The notes under the pieces are model-generated. The model saw only the letters and a list, made by a program, of their open reading frames with translations, made no database searches and had not been told where the DNA came from. 64,000 nt of DNA from Protea cynaroides (lineage: Eukaryota > Streptophyta > Magnoliopsida > Proteales > Proteaceae), in contig CM053269.1 of the NCBI GenBank assembly GCA_028583415.1, positions 71,516,412 through 71,580,411 of the forward strand. The letters run 5' to 3'. This document shows, in pieces, positions 10,922-21,390 of the stretch. Each line of letters starts with the position of its first letter. Position 1 is the stretch's first letter. Both the position numbers and the translations under genes were made by a program.

Positions 10922-13395
10922 GTGCTTTGCGGTGACAATGGTAAGGAATATGTTGAAGGATTTTTTCAGCAATAATTGGGTGATGGCGGGATAATCTATC
11001 AGACAGGTTGAGTGAAAACCCCTGCCCAAAATGGAATAGCTGAAAGAAAGAACCGCCATCTGCTTGAAATAGCCAGAGCACTAATGTTTGACAGATATGT
11101 TCCCTCTCAATACTAGAGTGATGCTGTTTTCACTGCGGCTTACCTGATCAACCGCCTACCTTCTCATATTTTGGAAAACAAGGCTCCCTTAGATGTCTTA
11201 CTTGGTCATTCTGATTTGTCCTTCATCCTAGAGTCTTTGGTTGTATTTATTACGCTCGTAACCATCGTTCACTTGGCAAGCTCGATCCACGTGGACTGAG
11301 GTGCATATTTTTGGGGTATTTTGCAATACAAAAAGGATACAAGTGTTATCACCCTCTCACTTGTTGGGTCCTTGTTAGTCGAGATGTAATTTTTCATTGA
11401 CATCTCTCCTATTACCGGTCCTATCTTCAGGGGGAGAAAGATATAGTTGAAGATGCACCGGATATACCTGATGTACTGGAAATAGTCCAAGAACGAGTGC
11501 CAGATACAGCTGAATCTTTCGAGCCTTCAACTACTAGGCCACCTCTGCAAGTTTATAGCCGTGCCAAAGACAAGTAAGGAAAGACCACTACCACACATGC
11601 ACATGTCCCTTCGCCAGTCCTGGAACCAGAAACTGAGTCTAGTGAGCCTTCTTTTGGTAAGGAACTTCCTCCCTCTAATCCTGATATTCCAATTGCACTT
11701 CGCAAAGGTACTAGAGCCTGCACCTTACATTCTATTTCAAATTATGTTTCATATGACTCTTTCCCCTTCTTTTCGTGCTTTTGTGTCGTTGCTCTCTTCT
11801 GTGTCTGTTCCTCAGAAATGGTAGGATGCAATTATGGATGAAAGGTGGAAAGCTAAAATGGTGGAAAAAATAAGGGCTCTGAAGAAAAATGATACATGAG
11901 ATCTTGTTCAACTTCCTGCAGGATCAAGGCCAGTATGATGTAAGTGGATTTTTACAGTAAAACAGAAACTGGATGGGATTGTCGATCAGTATAAGGCTAG
12001 ACTGGTTGTACGTGGATTTACTCAAACATATGGGATTGACTACCAAGAAACTTTTGCACCAGTGACCAAAATGAATACCATCAGGGTTTTACTGTCATGT
12101 GTTGCGCATTACAACTGGGACTTGCAACAGTTAGATGTTAATAATGCATTCCTTCATGGAGAACTCATTGAAGATGTCTATATAGACTGTCCACTGGGTT
12201 TCATAGATGATAGAAGCTGAGGAAAAGTCTGCAAGCTGAAGCGGTCCCTATGTGGTCTAAAACAATACCTTAGAGTATGGTTTGGGAGATTTAATAAAGC
12301 TATGGTAGCATTTGGCTATGTTCAAAGCAATGCTGACTATACATTATTCATAAAACACTCCTCTAACACTTTTACTACCTTACTTGTATATGTACATGAC
12401 ATCATCATTGCTGGAAATAACAATGATGAAATCACCAAACTAAAGACATTTCTAGGGAAAGAATTTGAGATCAAGGACCTTGCCAAACTTGGGTACTTTC
12501 TTGGGATTAAAGTTGCCAAATCTGCGAAGGGCATCTATTTGTCTCAAAGAAAGTATGTTCTTGACCTCCTTCCAGAAACGGGATTACTTGGGGCTCGACC
12601 TTGTGATACTGCTCTCGATCCTAATACTAAACTCAGGGAGAAAGAAGGAACACTGGCAGACAAAGGAGGATATCAGAGACTTGTTGGCAGGCTCATCTAT
12701 CTTGCTTACACATGGCCAGATATTGCATTTGTAGTAAGTTTGGTGAGCTAGTTTATGTACGACCCATACTACACATATGGAGGTAGTCTATAGGATACTG
12801 CATTACCTAAAGTCAGCCCCTAGAAAAGGAATTCTGTTATCTCTTAATGACCATATGAAAGTGGAGGCTTATACTACCTAAAGTCAGCCCCTAGAAAAGG
12901 AATTCTGTTATCTCTTAATGACCATATGAAAGTGGAGGCTTATACTGATGCAGATTGGGCTGGAAGTCATGATCATAAGTCTATCTCTAGTTATTGTACA
13001 TTTTTGGGCGGCAATCTATTAACTTGGCGCAGCAAGAAGCAAAATGTGGTTGTCCAATCTAGTGCAAAAGCAGAATAGAGGGCAATGGTGCATGGAATAT
13101 GCGAACTATTGTGGCTACAACGACTACTCAAAGATTTGAAGGTTCTGTGTAACCAGTCTATGAAACTATTTTGTGATAATCAAGTAGCCATCTAATGATC
13201 CGGTTCAGTAGGGTAGGACAAAACATGTTGAGATTGACCGTCACTTCATCAAGGAAAAGTTAGACACTGGACAGATTCAGATTTCTTTTGTCAGATTAGA
13301 GTATCAACTAGCAGACATCTTCACCAAATGACTGCTAGGAAAATCTTTTCATATGACATTGTCCAAGTTGGGTATGCATGATATATATGCACCAA
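10922..13395 (+). pseudogene. Copia 1 integrase-RT-RNase H remnant
   Basis: Degenerate pol. Integrase remains run to about 11200. RT occupies about 11830-12760; the 149-residue open stretch at 12302-12751 contains the catalytic box as YVHD instead of YVDD (His codon at 12395-12397), so the polymerase site is lost. RNase H with the KLFCDNQ-like and ADIFTK-like blocks follows to about 13350. Several in-frame stops are present. A perfect 71-bp tandem duplication (12805-12946) breaks the region between RT and RNase H. Confidence 0.8.
12805..12946. repeat. Perfect 71-bp tandem duplication
   Basis: Units 12805-12875 and 12876-12946 look identical by eye, both starting ACCTAAAGTCAGCCCC and ending GGAGGCTTATACT. 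Copia 2 has a single copy of this stretch, so the duplication arose in copia 1. Seventy-one is not a multiple of three, so it also shifts the frame. Confidence 0.9.
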
Positions 13396-13400
13396 CTTGA

Positions 13401-13575
13401 GGGGGAGTGTTGTAAAATGTTCAGGTTCAATCTGTCTAGGTTCAATGTTACCAACTACTATCCAGGTTCAATGTTACCTACTCTCACCTACCATTCTTCT
13501 AAATTTGTAGTCTTTTTCATCTATAAATACAATAGACCTCTGTCTATTCAGGACAAGTTAAACCATTATTAATAA
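13401..13575 (+). repeat. Copia 1 polypurine tract and 3' LTR
   Basis: The PPT GGGGGAG (13401-13407) precedes an LTR starting TGTTGTAAAATG at 13408. The right end is placed near 13575 by similarity to the copia A LTR and because gypsy protease coding begins just after; the terminal CA is not clear. It contains TCTATAAATACAA, a TATA-like site, near 13520. Confidence 0.7.
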
Positions 13576-15092
13576 GTATTTTATCAACTCATAAACTCCA
13601 CAATAGGAATATTGTCCACCCCTAGTTCTATAGCCTCAAAATTTAAAACATTGGCCAAGAAATCCCAACGCTCTTCCTCTAGTATGTGATTTACTTTTGT
13701 TACTAATAATATTGGTCGAAATTTCTTGACTTCGATACGAACGAGCCGAAACTCGGTTCCAGTTTGGGGTTTGAACACCAACTCCTTTTTCAAGCAGTCA
13801 ATACTAGCATGGTATGTAGATAACCAATCCATGTCGATAATTATATCAAAGTCCTTCATGTCCAATAACAACAGATTTGCTACAGGCTCATGGTCATCAA
13901 TTTTTACCACACAAGAGCTAAATAGCATAAAGGACTCCATCACCTCTCCCGAAGGTGTAACTACACAGTTCGTCACTTAACAATTTTTCATTTACATTCA
14001 TTTTGGTCGAGAAAGAATGTGAAACAAATGAATGCGTTGACCTGAAATCAAACAAGACAAGAGCAGGCCAATTGCATATGATAAGTGTACTTGATATTAC
14101 TACAGGTGATGCACCATCATCTAGATCCACAAGGCGATAAATCTTCCCATGAGCTTTTGGCTTCATTCTTCCTGGTTGGATCTGGTCCTTTTGTTTTGAC
14201 CATTCTGGACAGTCTTTGATCACGTGTCCTTCCATATGACACTTATAGCAGACTGCATTGCCTTTTTTTGGGTCTAGACAACTACTAGAGTAATGTCCAG
14301 CTTTATCTGGGTTCCCCCCCCCAAACGACAGCATCTTCCCACAAGGGCAGTTCCATCTTCTTGTCGGCAACGCATCCCGACCCTTCTTTGAAGCCCCACC
14401 ACGAACATCATTAGGTCTAAACCTCTTCTTTGTTTCACGTGTCCTTCCATATGACACTTATAGCAGACTGCATTGCCTTTTTTTGGGTCTAGACAACTAC
14501 TAGAGTAATGTCCAGCTTTTCCCTGAAGCATGTTAAGGGCAGATTCCTTGTATCTTCTTGTCAGGAACAGCATCCCGACCCTTCTTTGAAGCCCCACCAC
14601 GAACATCATTAGGTCTAAACCTCTTCTTTGTTTCACTGATCTAACGGTTTGCTCCCTTGAGGTTGCTTTCCATGATTAGGTATTTTTAGAACCTCAGCAT
14701 AAGTATCTAGTTGGAGTGTGGCCACCACTGACTTGATTTCAAAGTCAACCCTTGCTCAAATTGTCAGGCCTTCTTATCTTCAATATCTACTTGTTGTGGG
14801 GCATATCGAGCAAATTCTTCAAACTTCCTCTTATAATTGTCTACAGAACTGGACCCTTGATGCAGCCTTAGAAATTCCAACTCCTTTTCTTGCTGAACAG
14901 GTAATGAGAAATACTTCACATGAAACACTTCCCGGAATCTTTGCCAAGTTGTCGGCTGGGCCTCACCGTCTAGCATCCGCTGAGTAGTCTCCCACTTGTG
15001 GTTTCCATCGTCTTGTAACATAAAGGAAGCGCACATCACCTTGGACTCATCAGTGACTTCGGACAACTGTAAGGGAGTCTTAATTAGGGTTT
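13576..15092 (-). pseudogene. Ty3/gypsy gag-protease fragment
   Basis: Read on the - strand: a retrotransposon gag domain (14764-15092; WQRFREVFHVKYF, EKELEFLRLHQG, FARYAP), then CCHC zinc knuckles (CYKCHMEGHVIKDC), then a retroviral-type aspartyl protease region (13584-13976) with IIIDMDWLSTYHA, the gypsy equivalent of the usual DVILGMDWL block. The pol genes beyond are cut off by copia 1. The gag start is split off by L1: it continues at 19602-19628 and again after copia 2. Frames are broken, and the knuckle region is tandemly duplicated. Confidence 0.8.
14221..14636. repeat. Tandem duplication of gypsy zinc knuckle
   Basis: Two adjacent units, 14221-14435 (215 bp) and 14436-14636 (201 bp), share both ends: CACGTGTCCTTCCATATGAC at the start and CCTCTTCTTTGTTTCAC at the end. 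The middles differ by substitutions and a C-run. The CCHC motif is therefore present twice. Confidence 0.85.
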
Positions 15093-15638
15093 GGTTGGTT
15101 CTTTTTTTTTTTTTTTTTTGGGTAAATAAAAAAATATATTAACAACACCCAGAAAGGAAGAAAATCAAACCTGGGTATCCAAAGGATAGAGCCATGCTCC
15201 TTACATAATTAGGATAGAAAGCCCAAACAGAGAGAAGGAAAAGCTCGAAGAATAAACCGAATCTTTCAAGTTATGGATTGCTCATATTCCATGAAGAGAA
15301 AATGTATCTATTAGTAGCTGTGTTCAGACATGGGGACCTAAGAGGCAACACATTGCCATGAACATCAAATTGAATTGTGTCCCAAATCTGGCTAAAGGTT
15401 TTAGACTTGGTTGCCCATCGACGACGATTTCTTTCGACCCAAATGTGATATATAGTTGCCCCAAAAGCTAGCTTAGCTATAGTGTTACTTGGAGATTTAG
15501 ACTTGAACTTCTTAATCATCCATTTCCACTCAAGATCAAAAGGTAGAACTCTTCTTCTTACAAGCTAGCATTTCTGAGGAATCTTTTCCCAAACTTTCTT
15601 AGAGAAGGGACACTTAAAAAAGAGGTAATTGGTCAAGA

Positions 15639-16018
15639 TTGCCTTTGCGGTAATGGTGTACCATATATGGTTTGAGAGAAACTTGAGGATGTGGGCGGCT
15701 TAGGCGAGATCTCTAAACCAAATCTGGGAAGCAATCTCCTTTGATGTGCATGGTCTGATGATGCCCATAACTCCCCCTACCCCGGATTCTAAGAGGAATA
15801 GATTCATTCTCTCCTCTTAGAATCTTGATTCCTCATGAAGTGATGGTGTTGTTGGTTGCTTGTTTGGCTGTTTGTTTTCCGCCCTGTGTCTCTTTTCTTG
15901 CTTTTGCTTTTTTTTTTAGCCTTTTGCCTGGTTTTGTAAGGAACCTGGCTCTATCCTTCGGATACCCATGTCTGTTTTTTCCCTTTCCGGGGCTTTGTTA
16001 ATATATACTTACGCATAA
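15639..16018 (+). mobile_element. Short L1 3' end nested in L1
   Basis: A + strand copy of the 3' end of the same L1 family. It has VYHIWFERN followed by the CTGGCTCTATCCTTCGGATA block and an A-rich tail near 16018. It interrupts the - strand L1 zinc-domain coding sequence. Related flanks (AAAAAAGAGG...ATTG near 15616 and 16020) look like a decayed target duplication, so the boundaries are approximate. Confidence 0.75.
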
Positions 16019-16023
16019 GAAAA

Positions 16024-19000
16024 AAGAGGAGGTGATTGACATCTTCAACCGCCGCCCAACACAGGCCACAAGAGGGGTTGGGCATGATACCTTTTCCATG
16101 AAGAAAAGAGCTTGTCGGCAAGGATGATGTCAATGCTCTCCAAAGAATGAAGCTGTGACGAGGGTAGTGCCCATGGAACCAAACCACATTGTACCAATCA
16201 ACCTTAGGGCTTCGATCTTTGATCGACTCCCATGCCGAAGAAGAAGAGAATGTCCCATTTGAGGAAGCCGCCCATATGGTGATATCTCCACTCCCAAGGG
16301 GGTGGCGGGGGATTGAATTGAGAGCTCCCCAAGCTTGCAGGGTCGTGAAGAGGATGCCCTTCCAGTGCACCAAAATCCATCAGACAAAATTGAAGAGACA
16401 ATGGCCATTCTTTCCCTACCATGATCAGCTCTAATCCTCTCCCCATACGCAAGCACCAGAAGGCCATGAGGATGCCAGTTATCCAACCACAGGAGGGTTG
16501 AGGAGCCATCATCAATAAGGGATCTATTGTTGGGGAGCGCCATTTGCTTGTGACTAAGGATGGATCTCCAAACCCAAGAAGAATCTTTGCTTTCAGATAC
16601 AGACCATAGAGAGTCCTTCTTAAGATATCTACTGTATATCCATTTGACCCATAGGCCGAATTTTTCTCCCACTAACTGCCAAATCAACTTGATGATACAG
16701 GCGAGATTAACCTTTTTGATTTTCCTAATACCCAGCCCGCCCTCCACCTTTGGCAAACACACTTTTCCCCAAGCAATAGTATGAAGGAATTTGTTGTTCC
16801 TCTCCCCCCTTTCCATAAGAAGGCACTCATAATGCTTTCAATTTTCCGGATTACTGAACTAGGAAGTCCGAAAACCCTTGTCCAATACAAATAGGAACTC
16901 TGCATGACTGATCTAACTAGCTCAAGCCTTCCCGCATAAGATAAGACTTTGGCTTTCCAAAGTTGTAGCCTCTTCCTTAACTTGTCAAGAATAGGAGAAC
17001 AATGATGGACATATAGCCTGGCAGCAATGAGAGGAAGGCCAAGATATGTAACTGGTAGATTCCCAAGGGGAAAGTCTACAATATGCCGAAGATTTTCAAT
17101 ATGAGCTCATCAAGCCTAGACAGGAACAGGATGGATTTTTTCTTGTTGATGGTTAACCCTGACATAGCAGAAAAGGGCCCCAAGACATTCATAATAGTTG
17201 AAAGCGATTTGTTGTTTCTTTTCGAAAAGATCATAATATCATCCGCAAAAGCCGAGTGAGGTCAATCTCCTTACATCGGGGATAGAAGTCAATTTGGTGC
17301 TGTTGGGATTTGATTTGGAATTGCTTAGACAAGCGTTCTAGCGCAAGAGTGAAAAGAAGGGGGGACATGGGAAAGCCTTGTCTAATACCTCTTTTAGCAT
17401 TGAAGAACCCAACTGGATTACCATTAACCAAAACTGAAAATCTGGCTGAAGAGATACACCACCATATCCATTGAGAGAATCTTTCAGGGAATTTCATTTT
17501 GTTCAATACATCTCTGATATACTCCCATCTAATTTGATCATAAGTTTTTTGAAGATCAATCTTGAGTAACGTAGCAGGGGAATGATGTTTCCTGTCGAAA
17601 CTCCAAATGAGATCCGTATAGATCATGATATTATTAACAATGTTCCTGCCATGGATAAAATCTGATTGACAAGGACTGACTAAATCTCCCACCACCTCTG
17701 TAAGCCTTCCAGCCAGAATTTTAGCAATTATCTTGTACACAGTATTACATAGAGCAATGGGCCGGAAATCAGCAATGAAGGATGCCCTTTCATTCTTTGG
17801 GATAAGGCAAAGAAAAGTTTGATTTACCTCTTTAATTTGTCTTGGGTTATAGAAGAAGCTTTTGACCGCAGCAATGAGATCAGCCTTAACAATGTCCCAT
17901 GCTGCAATGAAAAAACCCATGCTAAACCCATTAGGCTCAGCGGCTTTCTGGGTCTTCATGGGCTGTACAGCTTTAAGGATCTCTTCTTCCATCGGTAAAG
18001 CGGCTAATCTAGAACTTTGCTCCACCAATAAGACTTCATCAGAAAGGCCAAGGGCATGGCCTCAACAGGGGGAAGAAAAGGAGGCCCATATAAGTCACAA
18101 AAATAATCTTCAGCCACCTTTTTGATCCCACTAACATTAGAAAACACACGACCATCCTCTGCTTGTAGAGAGGAGATATGATTCCAGTTTTGGCGAACTT
18201 TGACAAATTTATGAAAGTAAGAGGTATTCCTATCTCCCTGTTTTGCCAACATATTCTGGATTTTTGCTTGAAGAAACTTTCTTCTTGAGACACTAGGAAG
18301 CCTAGCTTGTGGGAGAGATCTTTTTCAGCCTGAAAGAAAGAAGCATTAGAACCCGAGTCTTGGAGGATAGACTAGACAACACATAACTCATTCCTACACT
18401 CCTAAACCGCTCTAGAGATGTTGCCAAAAACTTCCTTGTTCCAAGAGACAAAGGCCCTCTTGACTTCTTTAAGCTTCAGGGCACTTCTAACTAGAGGTCG
18501 ATGGCTTTTTGAGGGAATGCGGTTCCAAGCTTCATTAACAACACCCATAAAGTCTGCATGTTCCGTCCACATATCAAAGAATTTGAAAGGTTTGGGGCCA
18601 AAGGATATATATTGAGATATATTGAGAGTGATCGGAGAGTGGTCAGATATTCCAAAAGATTCAAAGCACGCCTCCGAGCAACTGAAAGAAACTAACCATT
18701 TATCATTCACAAGAGCTCTATCAAGTAGACTCTCTGATTTCCCATTCTTCTGTTGTTCCATGTGAACTTTAAACCAGTCCATTTTAGGTCAACTAGACCA
18801 ATGGAATCAAGACAATCCACAAAATCTCCCACTGCATTTTCATCTGTCTGTCTGCCCATTTTCTCATGGGCATATTTAACAACATTAAAATCTCGTAGCA
18901 GGACCCAAGCATTGTCCGTCATAGAAGAGTGTATCCTGCCTAGGTCCTCCCAAAGTCTTCTACGGTCATGGGAAGAGTTTGCAGCATATATAGCAATAAT

Positions 19001-19330
19001 ATGGACAGCATTTGATAAGAAGGAATTGTTAAAAAGAAAACTTTAAAATGCATGAGTTGGTTAGACGAGAATACCAGAGTGAAATTAATCTTACTGTTAT
19101 CCCATAGAACCCAAATCTGACCATTATCATGGTGTTCATAAAGCCATCTGCCATCCCGGGGCCAGCAATCTAGCAATGTCGAGAGCATTCGCCTCTTTAA
19201 CTGTAGTCTCTCCTAGAATGCAGAAGGAGAGATGCCTAGAATTAATGAACGTTCTAACTTCAGCTTGGTTGGATGGGGAGTTCAGTCCACTGATGTTCCA
19301 ATAAAAACCGTTTCATCATGGGAACCGTTG
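16024..19330 (-). pseudogene. L1 ORF2 (EN-RT-zf) pseudogene
   Basis: Read on the - strand: apurinic-type endonuclease from about 19310 (WNISGLNSP; SDHSPITLNIS near 18640), then reverse transcriptase (about 17231-18028; RGIRQGFPMSPLLF, and FADD just past that open frame at about 17236-17247), then the plant L1 zinc-binding RT domain (SFILWRAL, CGLCWAAVEDVNHLLF) near 16030-16200. The tail resumes at 15271-15519 (IYHIWVERNRRRWA). Several stops and frame changes show it is inactive, although the polymerase FADD box is intact. Confidence 0.85.
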
Positions 19331-19628
19331 ACAAGGAAGGGACAGGCTCACAAGCGATCCTTGGAGGATCATTTACCAACTTTTGAGTTCTTGGATTTCC
19401 ACGGCAGCTCTTTTGCTGCACCAGGAGCCCCGTTACTTTTGCCTCTCTTTTGCTTTCCCTTGCCCAGTGCACGACCAACAGAATTAGGGGAGCCATTAGA
19501 ACACCCTACATCGGTAATGGAATCATCCCTAGAAAGAACAACAGATCGCAGACAGGAGGAGGAGTGACGAGATTGGTTTTCCAGAATCGGTTGGTTCTTT
19601 TAGTAGGTGTCATCTGATTATTTAATTG

Positions 19629-19828
19629 TGTTGAGAATATTACGTATTTCATTTTTTGTCTAGATTCATTGTACTACCTGTATTGTACAATTGTACTACT
19701 TGTACTACCCTCATTGTACTACCTGTATTGTACTACCTATACTACATCTTTCTTTCTTTGTATTCATTCTCACATTATAAATAAGAGGACCTCTGTCTAT
19801 TACAAATAAGTCATTCCATCATTCAACA
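19629..19828 (+). repeat. Copia 2 5' LTR
   Basis: Starts TGTTGAGAATATT and ends CATTCAACA. It contains repeated TTGTACTACCTGTA units at about 19675-19745 and a TATA box TATAAATA at 19776-19783. Confidence 0.95.
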
Positions 19829-19840
19829 TGGTATCAAAGC
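19829..19840 (+). other. Copia 2 primer-binding site
   Basis: TGGTATCAAAGC directly follows the 5' LTR. It is the usual plant copia initiator-Met-tRNA site TGGTATCAGAGC with one change. Confidence 0.85.
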
Positions 19841-20321
19841 CAAGTTAGCTCTACCGCCAGATCCTTCTGCTGCCTCACCACCGCCACTGCCAACCTACCA
19901 CCTTCGACCACCGACTTTCTTTCTTTTCTTTTCTTTTTTTTTGTTTTTTTTTCTCTCCCTGCTAGGGGCAGCAACCAAAGAGGGAATCATACAATGATAT
20001 AGGTACTGCCCTTCTTTTTATCCCTCATTACGGATCATTTTTTTATTCTCTTTATTGGAAATCAATTTTTTTTTATCAGTCTGGATATTAATAATATGGT
20101 TCAGTCTGGTCGGATATCTATGAGTTTCTGAGTTTACCCCAATAAACAAAAAAGTGGGTGCAAACCAGAATTGATTTCCATATATTATGTTGCATATGGG
20201 ACAAGTTAGGATATCTGACTAGTGATATTTCTACTTTGATCTCCATATATTGTGCAATAACCAAACAGGGAGGCTATTCATATTGTTTTTGGGTGTTTGT
20301 TCTTGAATACACAACTCAAGG

Positions 20322-21204
20322 ATGACATCTGAAGTAACCTCTTTTGGGATAGAGAGTTTTAAAATGGACAATCTCACTATTCCCATTAATACCACTAAAC
20401 TTGATGGTGGTAATTACCTAATGTGGTCTTGGGCCACCCAACTCTCAATTACAGCTCAGGGATTATCGGGATATCTCACCGGCACCAAGGAAAAACCTCT
20501 GACCAAGGACATTGTTTTGGAGAAATGGCATGTTGAAAATTCATTGGTGATGCAATATTTCCTCAATTCCATGCAACCCATTATAGCCGAGGGCTATTTG
20601 TTATTGGATACTGCTGCACAAATTTAGAAGTCTGCTAAGGACACCTATTCCCAAGTTGGGAATGCTGCTTTAATTTATGCCATTCAAAAAAGTGTTCATG
20701 AAACTATCCAAAAAGAATTGACTGTATCTCAATATTATACTAAGTTGAGGAGCTATTGGCAAACAATTGATTTTTATGATTCTATTCATGCTAAATGTGA
20801 AGAAGATGCTACCCTATTTCACAAAAGGGAAGAGAAATACAGGGTTTATACTTTTCTGGCAGGACTAAATGTGGAGCTTGATCCTATTCACTCACAGATT
20901 CTCAGCAGAGACCCTTTCCCCACCCTAGACTTATTCCATGGTTCAGTTAGAGGACCAACGACGAATAACAATGTTGTCCCCTTCTGTTCCGGATAGGTCT
21001 GCTCTCCAGACAAATACTCAGACATACAAGAATCCTCCTGTTTCCCGTGATGCTATCAAATGTGAGTATTGTAGCAAGCTTTGGCACACCAAAGACACAT
21101 GCTGGAAACTTCATGGCAAACTAGCAGATTTTGAAGCAAAACGCCGGGAAAAAAGGTATGCACAAGGCAAAGTCCTCCCACGCACCTCAGGCACATCAAA
21201 CTAA
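20322..21204 (+). pseudogene. Copia 2 gag remnant
   Basis: Capsid-like protein of the copia gag family. It starts MTSEVTSFGIESF and contains KLDGGNYLMWSWATQ, a TFLAGLNVELDPI block and a CCHC zinc knuckle CEYCSKLWHTKDTC near 21061-21102. A TAG at 20625-20627 replaces a conserved Trp, and a frameshift near 20930 separates the capsid part from the knuckle. The gag of copia 3 (35119) is the closest relative here and has a TAG at the same Trp. Confidence 0.85.
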
Positions 21205-21390
21205 AGCAAGTCCTCCAACTGGTCCTCTGCCACAACTCTCTGCACAAGAACTTCAGACTCTCCGGCATCTCCTTCGACTACCTCCTGCGACTACAAATCA
21301 ATTGTCCACATCTGCATCTACCAATCCAGGTTCTTTTTTGTTCAGTGAGGTATTTCCCATGATGGTCATTGTGCTTTCTCTGTCTCTAGC

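Larger units (their letters stand above)
5500..13575 (+). mobile_element. Copia 1, truncated and interrupted
   Basis: A Ty1/copia element of the same family as copia 2. Its 5' LTR, gag and protease are missing. Integrase coding matches start near 5540, are cut at 5638 by the 5.3-kb hAT element, and resume at 10914/10922. Reverse transcriptase and RNase H follow to about 13395, then a polypurine tract and the 3' LTR. The hAT flanks (5631-5638 and 10914-10921, ggttgaag) show that the two integrase parts were once adjacent. Many stops and frameshifts occur and the element is dead. Its LTR resembles that of copia A. Confidence 0.8.
15102..19588 (-). mobile_element. L1 LINE, 5'-truncated
   Basis: The poly(A) tail shows on + as an 18-bp T run (15102-15119). 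The flanking duplication GGTTGGTTCTTTT lies at 15093-15105 and 19589-19601. ORF2 remains; ORF1 is absent, so the copy is 5'-truncated as is common for L1. It inserted in the gypsy gag region. An oppositely oriented L1 3' end (about 15639-16018) has inserted in it. Confidence 0.85.
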
